A stretch of DNA of 43,914 bases from Gnetum montanum. Lineage: Eukaryota > Streptophyta > Gnetopsida > Gnetales > Gnetaceae. The notes below the pieces were generated by a model. It was not told the origin of the DNA. It ran no database searches and saw nothing but the letters and a program-made list of their open reading frames with translations. This document shows positions 20,778 through 31,985 of this stretch, piece after piece (within the stretch, counting starts at the first letter, position 1; every line of letters starts with the position of its first letter). The stretch spans positions 40,655-84,568 of the forward strand of contig MNCI01002312.1 of the NCBI GenBank assembly GCA_015680685.1. The letters are read 5' to 3'. The position numbers and the translations under genes were made by a program.

Positions 20778-21659
20778 TGATGGAACGCGATATCGCATAA
20801 GCCATGATATCGCGTACGCAATATCGCGTTGGTCATGATATCACATCCCCCGCGATATCGTGTACGCGATATTGCATCTTCCCTACGATATCATGTATGC
20901 AATATTGCGGTCCACCGCAATGTCTATAAATAAAAAGCGGCTCTCCCTTGTTCATTATTAGTTATTAGTTAGGAGTTAGAGGTAGCGAAGCTTTGGTAGT
21001 TTGACCACTCCAGAGATAGATTATTTTTTCTCGTGTCTGCCTGTAGTGTGGTGAATGTAATTGTACAACATTATTTATTTGAGTGTGACGTACTTGGACA
21101 TGCACATGACCAGCAATAAAGATTGAGATTACTTCATCATTGTAGTAGTTACTTTGTTGTTTATTTATTTAATGTTATTTACTATTTTCTCTCTCTCACC
21201 CTTAAACTCCTAGAACGCGGAACGAGTACGACTTGATTACGAGCATTTAAGTGTGACTACTTGGTAGCCTAGTGGTGTACCTACGATTTGTGCTTGGTAA
21301 TCCCAGTGGTAGTTGTGCATGATGTCCAAGATGTGTATGGTTGATCAAGGAATCAGTTGCTCTTCGCACTTAGGCTAGATTAGATTTCCTTACCCTTTTC
21401 CTCCTAGCTTATCTTAGTTAATCTTACATTTCACTATCTTCAAGAGTAGCATTAGAATTAGGAACACATCATACACCTCACTCTAGACTAAACCATATGT
21501 GACAAAGCTAATAACTAGTCTAGGTGGGAAGACAACGAACTGCGACCTAAGGATAACTGTCTCGGTGCCACAACTAGTCCATTTGCGTAGTTTGATTGGA
21601 TCACGCGTGAAACACTCGTATTCATATGGTTGAGTGTAGGGGTACCTCGCCACTCATCA
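20778..21659 (+). repeat. 3' LTR of element B
   Basis: This 882-bp LTR starts TGATGGAACGCG and ends GGGGTACCTCGCCACTCATCA. TATA box is at 20924-20932. It pairs with 13395-14249. The inverted repeat is CTAGACTA/TAGTCTAG here (21483-21490, 21516-21523), where the 5' copy has CTGGACTA/TAGTCCAG. The following GAAAT is the target-site copy, after which fragment F resumes. Confidence 0.93.
20784..20932 (+). promoter_or_regulatory. B 3' LTR promoter: GATATC array with eight cores plus TATA box
   Basis: Cores start at 20789, 20806, 20820, 20837, 20854, 20868, 20887 and 20901 (spacings 17, 14, 17, 17, 14, 19 and 14). The 5' LTR has six. The two LTRs of one element are identical at insertion, so two units were lost or gained since, explaining the 27-bp length difference. 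The last core again lies 23 bp before CTATAAATA. Confidence 0.76.
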
Positions 21660-22200
21660 GAAATCTTTGTGATAAAAATTTTAATTACTAATATAGTAGA
21701 AAAGGTAGATAAAATATGAGATCTAATGGATAAGCTATTTACATTTACTTTAAAATTTATGATGGAAAGAATAGAGAAGATATGATTCATAGATCTAGAT
21801 AAAAAGAAGGAAAAAAAATAAGAAGATAGGTATGGACACTTACAGATAAAAAGAAAAAGTTGTAGTAGCCTAAGAGGTTACAAGCTTAAACATAGAAGAG
21901 GATGATGGATATGAAATTTGTCCAAAGGAACATCCAAAGGATTATTGCCTAGTCATGCCACATTTCTAAGAATCTAGAGCTTATGCCTTGAACTCAAATT
22001 CTTAAAAAGTAGATGCCCAACAAATTACCTTATTTACAAGAAGATTATAGGTAGTTTTACTAGTAATAGTACTATTCGAGTAGGGTTCCTCCTCAACCTT
22101 AAAATTATTATTAGTAGTAGCACTATCATTGATTAGTTTGTTCTTAATAAATTATTTTGTCTCTTTTTAAATGTCATGATGGTTTCTTTATCTTTATAAT
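21660..22200 (+). pseudogene. gag: Gag fragment F (C-terminal part), resuming after element B
   Basis: The sequence continues the frame broken at 13394. KVDKI-like helical residues near 21700 precede a Lys-rich stretch and DDGYEICPKEHPKDYC (near 21900-21950), a degraded relative of the gag zinc-knuckle with Tyr at the first Cys position, as in C. Then come a Tyr/Thr-rich stretch and Ser/Leu-rich low-complexity sequence. Stops are frequent. Confidence 0.6.
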
Positions 22201-22269
22201 ATTGATGAAAATTCATGTGCAAGAATCATGAACAATGTGTGAGATAAACATTACATATTTGACTTATAT

Positions 22270-23090
22270 CTCAAAGAATGTAGCAGAGTATAATTATGAT
22301 CTAGCCCTTTACAAGAAGAAGATTTGAATTTAGAATTAGGAAGAGAAAAAATAACATTTTGATGAGGTGGTTTCATGAAACATTTTGTGATAAAAAGGTT
22401 TATTACTTAGATATTGACAAAGGTAGATAAAATGTGGGCTTTAATGGATAAGATATTTGCAATTACTTTAAAATTTATGGAGGAAAGAATAGAGTAGATA
22501 TGATTCATGGACCTAAACAAAAAGAAGAAAAAGTTTAAGAAGATATATAGGGATACTTACTGATAAAAAGGAAAATTTGTAGTAGTCTAAGAGGTTGCAA
22601 GCTTAGACTAAAAAGAGGATGATGTATACAAAATTTGTTAATATGAACATCCAAAGGGTTATTTCCTAGTCGTGTCACATTTCTAAGAATCTGAAGCTTA
22701 TGACTTAAACACAAATTCTTGAAAAAGTAGATGCCTAACAAATTACATTATTTACAAGATGATTATAAGTAGTCTTATTAGTAAGAGTACTATTCAAGTG
22801 AGGCTCCTAAATTTCCTAGTCGTGTCACATTTCTAAGAATCTGAAGCTTATGCCTTACACACAAATTCTTGAAAACGTAGATGCCTAACAAATTACATTA
22901 TTTACAAGATGATTATAGGTAGTCTTATTAGTAAGAGTACTATTCAAGTGAGGCTCCTCCTAAACCTTCAGAGTATTATTAATAGTAGTACTATCATTGG
23001 TTAGTTTAATCTTAATAAATTATTGTCTCCTTTTAAATGTCATGGTGGTTTCTTTATATTTGTAAATATTGATGAACATTCATGTGTAAA
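22270..23090 (+). pseudogene. gag: Second, duplicated copy of the F gag C-terminal part
   Basis: This repeats about 800 bp of F: the segment preceding the B insertion (13300-13394) plus 21660-22200 is matched by 22300-23080 without the B insertion. Shared points are GATGAGGTGGTTTCATG, GTGATAAAAA, AAAGGTAGATAAAATG, CATCCAAAG and ATTGATGAACATTCATGTG. It carries its own internal tandem duplication and is cut on the right by the 5' LTR of element C. It shows the empty site of B at 22377-22381. Confidence 0.62.
22661..22960 (+). repeat. 150-bp tandem duplication inside fragment F
   Basis: Copies 22661-22810 and 22811-22960 begin ATTTCCTAGTCGTGTCACAT and differ at only a handful of bases. The near identity means this duplication is much younger than the roughly 700-800-bp duplication that contains it. 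Confidence 0.9.
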
Positions 23091-23975
23091 TGATGAGTTA
23101 CATTTCTTGGTTGCATTGATGAGCCTCATTGACACAGCCTCATCAACAAGACCCCATCGATGCATTGTATCATGCATTGACAAGGCCTCATCAACATAGT
23201 GCCCACTTTTTAGCTATAAATACATACTTACCAGCTACATTTATGATAATGAGATTTTAGTAGTAGCAAAGCTCTTATAGTTTGTTCATTTGAGAGTTAG
23301 AATATTTCTCCCAAGTGCCTATAGCAGGAGTCATTGAGTGTACAGGTCTTTAGTCCAGCATTATTGTACCTGAGCATAATAGTGTGTGCAGCAATAAAGA
23401 CAAACTTCTTGATAAACCTTGTAGCATTAAAGATAGCTTAAATGTTTTATTTATGCATTTAATGTTTTCAATTATTTATTCAATTTTTTTCTGTAATTAA
23501 GCTAATGAAGTAATTAAGCAAGACAAACTAGCTAGATTAAACACATAAGTATGACTACTTTGAGTGTAACATGTATTTGCTTGGTAATCCTAGTAGTATT
23601 ATTTCTTGATACATCTAGTAGCATAGTGCTTGGTAACCCAACAGTGGATATGTGGGTTTAGGATGTGTGCAGAAAGTGAGATTAAATGTTTATGTTAGGA
23701 CTGCTTAGATACTAGTAAATTAGTTAATCCAATTACTTTATCTCTCTTTAAACATCAAACCCATAAAATACAAAATGATAAAAATCAAATGCCTCAATTA
23801 TAGTTAACCATACTAGTGTATGTCACAAGTGTAATTGGGAAGACAATGAACAACCTTAAGGCAAGGTTCACTTTCTAGAAGACTAGTGCACCAAAAACTA
23901 TAAAGTCCATAGAATTTGATTTGATCACACATAAATTCTCTGTGATTCATATATTTGGGTGCTTGCTGCTTATCA
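23091..23975 (+). repeat. 5' LTR of element C
   Basis: The LTR starts TGATGAGTTACATT and ends GCTTGCTGCTTATCA, right before the PBS (885 bp). TATA box CTATAAATA is at 23214-23222. It shares with the other LTRs the TTGGTAATCCTAGTAG/CTTGGTAACCC repeats (23580-23645), but its end lacks the GGGGTACC...ACTCATCA consensus, so it is a distinct family. GTAAA (23086-23090) should be the left target-site copy. Confidence 0.8.
23113..23222 (+). promoter_or_regulatory. C LTR promoter: ATTGATGAG/CCTCATCAA palindrome block plus TATA box
   Basis: Between 23113 and 23195 inverted and direct copies of GCATTGATGAG, GCCTCATTGAC, GCCTCATCAAC, CATCGATG and AAGGCCTCATCAAC alternate. The TATA box is at 23214-23222. 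The unit type is that of C's own internal block at 31986-32039 and differs from every other LTR here. The spacing is less regular than in A or B. Confidence 0.68.
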
Positions 23976-23976
23976 T

Positions 23977-23994
23977 TAGCACCATTGCCAGGGA
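23977..23994 (+). other. Primer binding site of element C (tRNA-Asp type)
   Basis: TAGCACCATTGCCAGGGA differs from the tRNA-Asp complement TGGCGCCGTTGCCGGGGA at four positions, all G to A, as expected from deamination of methylated cytosines on the other strand. Confidence 0.85.
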
Positions 23995-24459
23995 ATTTGT
24001 TTGTTAAAACATGCACTATCTAGGATTAGTGAATATTATTTATATCGTTGGATGAATTCAAGGTCAACATCACTCTCAACGACATATAAACTACTAAGCA
24101 CAATGATAATCTTATTCGGTTTGCAAAATATCTTCTTCTTCCCACAGACATGAATATCTCAAATCGTTGATCCTACAGGAGTGCAAAGGGATATACTCAT
24201 CTAGATGAGCATGTACTAGACTTCACCTTCATCCTACATTAGGGTAAACAGCTGCAATGATGTGATATGAAGGGAAACATCATCTTCCCTCCCAATTAAT
24301 CTATACTTAGGATGCTACTTCAAATTCTTAAGAAGTTGGGAATCTCAAATCTTCACCAGGAATATGTTGTGGATGGTTATGACACTCAAGACTACCATCA
24401 AATTGAAACATAATGTAGGAAAAATCAACACCAGGAGTAGTACCATGAGTTTACAAAGG

Positions 24460-26480
24460 GAAAACACTTTAGTAATCCCTTGTTCTTGCTAAACCAAGAT
24501 GAAAATGTGGATCCTCCTCTTGAGGGTTCTCAATATGAAAATTCTCCACCCTTTGTTATTGATGATGAGGGTGCAACCCTGAACCTATGATCCACTATTC
24601 ATAAACTAGGTTCAGGAAAGAGTGATAGTTAAGGTAGGGACTTGGGAAAGCATTGCAATGGTAAGGGATCTAAGGATGGTGGTCATAATGAATGAGGAGG
24701 TGGTGGAAGATACCACAGTAGTAATGGTTGTCCACCTTCCTCTTCATCCTCTTCATCCAATTCTGAACATTCTTGTTCATCTTCTAGTTCTCATTGAATC
24801 CACCATTGGGATAATCATGATGAAGGTAATAAACGAGAAAATAATGACCATGAAGGCCACCAAGATCAAAGGCATGGCCAAAACCATCATTGACACCATC
24901 AATGTAGTAATGATGATGAACCTCTATTGGTAACTTAAAGCATGCTCAACATTGTAGAGGTAGTAAAGATTCCAACTACCTGTGTGAGAGATAGCCAAAT
25001 CAAGTGTTTAGATATTAATAATATCCCAAGATTTGAGGGGGGATACAACTCTGATCCATAGATATATCTATAAGCTTTCCATGATTCCTATGCCTTACAG
25101 AACATAGAAAATGAATGGTAGAAACTCAAGCTTTTCCCTAGGACACTCATCAAGGAAGTTAAAAGCTAGTACCAATTCTTGAAACTAAAATCCATTCATT
25201 GATGGAGTACAATGTTAGAGCTATTTAATGATAAATACCAAATGTACTCCAAAGTGTCTAATCTGAGAAGGCAAATCCAAGGTTGGAAACAAGGATTACA
25301 TGAAACCTTAGATGCCACCATTGGTAGATACTATTCACTCTTACATCAATTCCCTAGTCATGGTTATTCTTAGAGGGAACAACTTTGCCACATCATAGAT
25401 GGGCTCAGAGAAAAAACTAGAAGAATTGTTAGGGTGTATGCTCAAGGGAGATTGTTTGAACTGAGAGCTCATTAGATCTAAAGGCTGATTGAGGAGGTAG
25501 CAAAAGAAGAAGGTGAGTTGTGAAAAAGAGAAAGTGCAGAAGAGTATAATAGGGATCCTTCCATTAGGAACTAGGAGGTTTGATTTTGTCATAAAGAGGA
25601 GTCACCACTTGATGAAGTGGTGAACAGGAAAACCATGCCCATCCAAATTTTTTTTTCTGATATTTTAGCAAAGGTTGATAAATTATGAGAATTTTTGGAT
25701 GAAAAATTTCAAGCTACTATGAAGACTGCTGAAGAATCCAAAAAGCAAAATAGTGATCATAACCACAAGAGATAAAAAGAACATGCTTACCAAAGAGGTA
25801 AGGACAAAGCTATAGTCATAGAGAAAGTTATGAAAACTAACTTTGATGATGAAACTGATTATGACATTTGTCAATACAAACATCCAAGGGGTTGTTGCCC
25901 TATGGTGTTATGCTTACAAGAGTCTATGGTGTATGCATTGAATCCTTAATTAGCATGTAGGTAAGCACCTAGACGATTAACTTATCCTTAAGGTAATCCA
26001 AGGCAATTCCACTAATAACAACAAGCTTACTACCCAAGTGGAGCTCCTTCACAACCTTATGAATAATACCAAAAATTGTACTAACCATAATCGTGGGGAA
26101 TGCCACTACCAAGGTAGTGGTACCCTTATAGGAAACCAGATCCATACAAGTACTATGTTTAGTAACACATCTCACCAAGAATTTTTGCAAGTCATACCTC
26201 ATTTCAACATCACTATTACCCTCCAGAGTACCACCAAATGCATTCATCATCTACTCAAGGGGAAAACCCATATCCATACCATCCTTCACATCCATCTACA
26301 AACACATCTCGACCTTCAACTTAGTTACCTCTTACTCCATCCATGTAGGATGAGATTCCTCCATAACTATAATAATGAAATTCTACAAGGGCTATACATT
26401 GACAACTAACTTTCCAACCGAGTGGTTTGGATAATCAATCTAAAAAAGACCCTTCTTCTGACCCAACAGTCCTTTCCAAC
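24460..26480 (+). pseudogene. gag: Element C gag, decayed
   Basis: A Ser-rich segment near 24740-24800 precedes the core at about 25011-25530: NNIPRFEGGYNSDP, LKLFPRTLIKEVKS, then VSNLRRQIQGWKQGLHETLD, SHGYS and GLREKTRRIVRVYAQGRLFELRAH. This is the same gag family as B but diverged. The zinc-knuckle region near 25865-25910 reads YDICQYKHPRGCCP, with Tyr where A and D have the first Cys, as in F. A Pro/Tyr/Ser-rich tail runs to about 26480. Several stops interrupt it. The true start codon is not clear, since the stretch from the PBS to 24460 has no convincing frame. Confidence 0.72.
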
Positions 26481-26566
26481 CCTCACAACCTAGTACAACT
26501 AATTGTATTGCATATCCAATATACTCATCCTCTGCATCAAATATCTTTGAGTGTCCTTTAAACCAA

Positions 26567-27130
26567 ATGCTACCTCGAATTTTCATTGTGATGCTAACTC
26601 ATGCTATTTTCAACTGGGTCAAGGCTAGCAATCTTTCCATGAAAAGGTCTAACCTAGGAAGTCCACTCATTTACTTGTACATCACTAAACATAAGCCATG
26701 TAAAGCTCTTCTTGACTTTGGTTTTGGAGTTAACCTCATCTTCCATGACATGTACAAGGCCTGGAACCTACCACCTCTGAAGAAGAGCAACATTCTTCTA
26801 GAATTGGCAGATTAGTCAATTACTATCCCTCTGGGACTAGTAGAGGAAATTGTGACCATAGTTTGTGGGTTGTCCTATCCTATTGATTTTCTAGTGATCA
26901 AGGTTAAAAACTACAAAAGTGACTTCCCCATCATTATGGGAAGAGCTTGGTTAAGCACAATCGACACACGTATGGGCATAAGGGACCTCTCTCAAGAAAT
27001 CTCCAAAGAAAATGAATTGGGTAAGATAGTGAAAAATCATATTCCATGCATCACATATAGTGATAACATGTGCAATTGTTTGCAAAATATTTGGTCCATC
27101 AAAAGTACATACATTAAAGCATGCAATTAG
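26567..27130 (+). pseudogene. pro: Element C aspartic protease domain, decayed
   Basis: In one frame with a stop near 26813, KPCKALLDFGFGVNLI carries the retropepsin active-site position (usual form D-S/T-G-A; here D-F-G-F, so inactive). About 110 residues later, DFPIIMGRAWLSTIDTRMGI matches the conserved ILGRxWL segment at the end of retrotransposon proteases. The enzyme would cleave Gag-Pol in the particle. The distance and its position between gag and RT fit Ty3/gypsy order. Confidence 0.83.
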
Positions 27131-27469
27131 TATGCATAAGAGATCAATATCAATGGTGTCTATATGTAGTAGCCACAAAATAGGAGGGCACCTAGTGGTT
27201 GATAGTTGACTCAAATAGCAACACATTATGCATGAAACCAACTAAGAGCCTAACGTGTGCTTATGTTGAAGACATGGATAAACTTGAATAAGTTCATTCC
27301 CAACTCTCTAATGAAGATGATGATATTTTTTTGGGAGAGTTAGTAATTTCTAATAACTTCAAGAAGGAGCCCCTAGAGCTACAAAATTTATCATCTGACA
27401 TGGAATATGCATTTTTAAACAATGGTAAACTAGTCATAATTAATGCCAAACTTGCTCCTAAATAAAAAG

Positions 27470-28890
27470 AAAAGCTCTTAAAGGTGGTTAACAAATGGCC
27501 AATAGCTTTTTCTTGGTCATATCTTGAGCTAACAAGAATCGATCTAAGGATATGCCAACATCACATTCACACCAACCCAGCCATGAAGCGTAGAAGGCAG
27601 CCACAGAGGCAATTGAAATCCAAATTGAAGTAGATCATCAACAAGGAAATTGAAAAACTTCACAAGTCAAGATTCATCTATTCCATTGTGGATAGTGAGT
27701 AGGTTAGCCCACTCATAATTATGTCAAAGAAAGGTGGTAAATGGTGAGTTTACATCAACTTTAGGCTGTCAAATATGGTAACATTTAAAGATCATTTTCC
27801 ATTACCATTCGTAGATCAAGTGTTGGATACCATATCTGAGCATTGTTATTATAGCTTCTTGGATGGTTATAGTGGCTATAACCAAATCCAAATTGCACCA
27901 GAAGATCAGGCCAAGGAAACATTCACAAGTCCCTGGGGGACTTTTGAATATTGTAAGATGCCATTCCATTTGTTTAGTGCCCTTGCAACATTTCAATGTT
28001 TGGTCCTTAGTATTTTCCCATATTAGATTTGTAATGGTGTGGAAGTCTTCATGGATGAATTTTTCACCTATGGAGCTACATTTGAGAAAGCCTTTAACCA
28101 CCTTGAGCAAGTACGAAAGAGATGTGTTGAAACAAACCTATGACTCAACTGGCAAACGAGTCATCTCATGGTCCAAGATGACATTGTGTTGGGGCACCAA
28201 ATATAACAAAATGAGATTGAGGTAGAACTTAAAAAAATAAGGGTCATCCAAGGAATAGCCCATTAACTAGAAATCATTAAACATGTTTGGTCATTCCTTG
28301 GACACATTGGCTACTATTGGTGATTCATAGAGAATTTCTCTAAGATTGTAAAATTGTTGGTAGAGCTTACAAAGAAAGATGCACCTTTCATCTGGACTAA
28401 GAAATGTGAACATACATTCCAATAGTTAAAGGATAAATTCATAGAAACACCAATCCTACAAGTACCAGACTAGTCTAGACCCTTCCACATTATAACAGAT
28501 GCATCTAACTATGCCTTGAGAGTAGTGCTCATGCAGATGGATGATAAGAAATAACCATACTACATTCACTATATGAGTCAAAGCATTGTGGGAGCATAAT
28601 TAAATTACACCACCATGGGAAAAGAACTAATGACCATGGTGTATGCTCTTAAAAAGTTCATGCATTATGTGCTTGGCTACAAAGTATTTATGCACATAGA
28701 CCATAGTGCAATCCACTTCCTCATGAATAAGCTGATAGTCAGCCCTTGTATCATATGGTGGCGCATGATCTTACAAGAATTTGATCTCACGATGGTAGAT
28801 CGAAAACGGACCAAATATGTGATCACTGACCACCTCTCTCACTTAAGATGGGATAATAAAGAGGAGGAAAGGTTGCTCTCTGATTAGTTT
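27470..28890 (+). pseudogene. pol: Element C reverse transcriptase and RNase H, decayed
   Basis: The N-terminal RT region includes MKRRRQPQRQLKSKLK near 27585, then SPLIIMSKKGGKW. The fingers-palm segment at 27775-28026 is well kept: FLDGYSGYNQIQIAPEDQAK, SPWGTFEYCKMPF, ATFQ. After a stop comes VEVFMDEFFTYG, where FMDE replaces the catalytic F/YMDD, so the enzyme is dead. The connection segment FLGHIGYYW follows. RNase H (about 28490-28890) shows the TDASNYALRVVL position and ALKKFMHYVLGYKVFMHIDH, with the usual TDH-L tail near NKLIVSP. The single frame over about 1.4 kb, broken mostly by stops, suggests moderate age. Confidence 0.88.
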
Positions 28891-28917
28891 CTAGAAAAAC
28901 TTCTCTTTACAAGAGCA

Positions 28918-30090
28918 CTAGATGACCAAATGCCTATAAAAACAACCCGGTATAATGGCATCCTCACCTATCTTCTCTCTCAAAAGATGCCACAATATTT
29001 TGACTTTAGAAAGAGTCAACAATTTCTCCATCAGGCCAAATATTTCATGGAAATCAATGCACACTTTTATAATGTGTGCATTGATGGCTTGATTCATTTG
29101 TATGTCCTTGATGAAGATCAACTACGCATTCTTCAGGATGCTCATGAAGGGCCTTGTAGAGGCCACTATGCAGGGAGATGCAAGATCATAAAAATATTGA
29201 TGGTAGGATACTATTGGCTTATAATATTCAAGGATTCCCAACAGTTTGTCCAATCTTGTGAACATGGTTAGCGAGATAGGGGGAATGATCGCTTGAATGG
29301 AAGGTCCTCAAGAGTGGATTCAACCATTGGAACCTTTTGACATATGGGGCATTGACTTCATGGGTTCCATCACATCCATGTCCAATAGAAAGACATATAT
29401 TATCATAGTAGTTGACTACTACATAAAATGGATAGAAGAAGTAGTTGTTATTGATTTTACATTGTCCACTACTACTAGATTTATACAAAAAATATTGTAA
29501 ATAGGTTTGGGGTGCCACCTTCACTAATTCTGACAATGGAACTCATTTCACAAGTGCCACTTTTAAAAAGTTATTGTAATGCATAGGGGTTGAACATAAA
29601 TTAACAACACCCTACCACCCCCAAGCCAATGATAAAGTAGAGGTAACCAACCTAGAGATAACAAAAATTCTAACATGGGCCATTAGCAATTATAGGAAAG
29701 ATTGGTATACATAACTTAACAATGCCCTTTGGGCTTACTGTTCAACATGGAAACTTCCTATTGGCTATTCTCCCTATGAGTTGGTGTATAGAAAACTTCC
29801 AACTTTCTTGATTTAATTCAAGCTTCATATATTCTTAATGACTTGTGATCTGGATCTTGACCTAAGTCTAGTATAGAAAGAAAGATTGATCATCTTGAAT
29901 GTGCTATATGAAAATTGATTAGTGGTCCTATCTTTGAATGAGATCCATAAGGCATTCAATAAGCAATGTCATGACCTCAAAATAAGAAAAGTAAAACTTC
30001 AACTAGGAGACAAGGTTCTCTATTGGAACCCACACATGTATCCTAGAAGGAAAAATTTCAAAAATTGTGGGAGGGACCTTATATAATTGA
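28918..30090 (+). pseudogene. int: Element C integrase, decayed
   Basis: The N-terminal zinc domain is visible as ILQDAHEGPCRGHYAG then FVQSCEHG (H-H-C-C pattern, second Cys spacing altered), at about 29130-29270. After a frameshift, the catalytic core gives FDIWGIDFMG (first Asp) and TYIIIVVDYYIKWIEEV. After another shift come NSDNGTHFTSATFK (second Asp) and TTPYHPQANDKVEV (Glu), the D-D-E triad. The tail LGDKVLYWNP (near 30005) is the usual basic C-terminal region. Integrase would insert the cDNA. Three frames are needed to follow it. Confidence 0.86.
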
Positions 30091-30249
30091 TAAAACCTTT
30101 TCCTCAAGGGCCATGTTGATCTACAAGCCTAAAAGCCTAAATAAAAAGTAGTTGGTCAGCATCCAACAAGTAAAACCTTTTCTCAAACCAAGACAAGCTA
30201 GTGTAACTACCATCTTGATGGATGGACAACCATGTTCCATTTTCCAGAT

Positions 30250-31985
30250 CTCCTCCTTGCAATTCATTCATGGGGGAGATGGCCATCCATGCTAACAATC
30301 CATATGGCCTCTCAGTTTTTCTACTTTTTATTTTTCATGTTTTGATTTTTACAAATTATTTATTTTACAAATTTTTTATTTTTAGATTTTTCTAATTTTA
30401 CACCATTATTAGTACCTTTGAGCCTTTCTTGATTATTTTACACTTTCTTGTATATTTTTTTGTTTTGTTTTATTTGAGTCTGACTTTTTGTCATTTTTTC
30501 TAATAAAAGTGCTTTATTACCACAGGATACAATGCTGTTGTTGCTATTTACTAATGATGGTTTGTGCTTAATGTTGTGATTGTTGATGTCTGGTTTCTAT
30601 TTTTAACTTCTGATGTTTGATGACTATGACATAGTTTATTTTTCATGGAACAGGTAGTGAGTCCATGTCATCCACCCATCCAATTTATTTTTCATAGAAC
30701 AGGTATTGAGTCCACGTCATCTGCCCATCCAATAAACTCCATGGTTTTCTTTATTCTAGGAATTTGAGGTCCCTTCCATTAAAGAAAATTTTAATCAATT
30801 AGTGACCTTAGTAGTTTCAAAATTAGGAAGGATTCAAAGGTTTCTAAAAGGTGTGACTTCAAGTGGAATCAATACTCTTTGTACTTTTCTACTTGCTTGA
30901 GTGCTTGAGTGTTTTTCATGGACTTCTTACTGTTCCATTTCAACCATTAATAGGAAGTCAAATAAAGTCTTTGAATGGTGTTGCTCCAATTTAAAAATTC
31001 AAAAAAAAATGATGGGAATTCAAAGCACTTCCCTTAGACACAATAAACAAATAAGTCTTTGCATGGTGTGGTTCTTGTCCAAGAATTCAAAAAACAAATG
31101 ATGGAAATTCAAAGGACACCCCTTAGACAAATAAATATGTTATGTGCACTAGTTATGGGACTAGAAAGACATGTACCCATGCTTGAAGGTCCCCTCTAAC
31201 TAAGGCCCTCTCTCATTTCCTACTTCTCTCTTTTCTTCTCTTTATGGAATGGTGGTTGTTTTGTGGAAGCACTCTCATGTGTCGTGCAGGTGGACCAATC
31301 TTAGAGTGGTGATGCAAAGTCATTAAAAGTGGCTGGTTTTTGTTTGGACTAAGGATGGATCTTCTCAAGTCATTTTAAACTCAAATTCCACAAGGGACTT
31401 CCTATGACCTCAATTTGGAATTCCATTCCACCTTATTTATCATCCATCTATGCTACCATAACTCACCTCACTGTTGAGTTCTATGGTATGCTCTATGTCT
31501 AGTCTGATGTGTTTGAATTCTTGGATAGATTCTTTTTAGTTGGTCCTTAGCTTTTCATGATCATTAATCAACTATGGGGCCCATGGAGTCCTTAGTTGAG
31601 GTTATTCAAGAGCAAAAAGGGCATGAGCCTACTATGTGGAGGATCCACTTGCATAGCTCTTGGTTTGGTTAATTAGGTTCCTTACCTTAGACATTGCTAC
31701 AATGCTATCGTTTGCATATTCCATTGTGTATTCTGCTTAGTGCTCCTTAACCTTTTNCCATATTCCATTGTGTATTCTGCTTAGTGCTCCTTAACCTTTT
31801 ATTTCATTCATCCCCCAAATAATTTTTCTCTATTTTCCAAATTTATGAGCTCCAACACCCTCTTTTGATATTTTCATACTGTTCTTGGCCTTTTGAGCTT
31901 TCATTTGATCCCAATTTCATTCCAAAACTCTTTGTATTTTGCAAGTTTAACCAAAGTCAATGGTCATCTATGGTGGTCAACAACT
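30250..31985 (+). other. Long 3' noncoding region of element C
   Basis: A T-rich tract (30300-30500) is followed by conserved blocks: ACAGGTAGTGAGTCC (with a duplicate 55 bp later), a tandem pair of CTTTGCATGGTGTGGTTC-type units (30960-31130), CCATGCTTGAAGGTCCCC near 31170, and a GGATCCACTTGCATAGC block near 31640. A single N at 31757 separates two identical 42-bp copies. No gene is supported. Confidence 0.6.

Larger units (their letters stand above)
13395..21659 (+). mobile_element. Element B: complete LTR retrotransposon with gag and 3' ORF but no pol
   Basis: This 8,265-bp element has LTRs at 13395-14249 and 20778-21659, a PBS, gag, a 1.3-kb noncoding stretch, an internal promoter-like block, a spliced-looking 3' ORF and a polypurine tract. 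The target site is duplicated as GAAAC (13390-13394) and GAAAT (21660-21664). A paralogous uninterrupted copy of the target (GTTTCATGAAACATTTTGTG, 22370-22389) shows one GAAAC, a textbook empty site. No protease, RT, RNase H or integrase motifs occur between gag and the 3' ORF, so mobilisation must have used pol in trans, perhaps from C-like relatives with a similar PBS. Confidence 0.93.
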
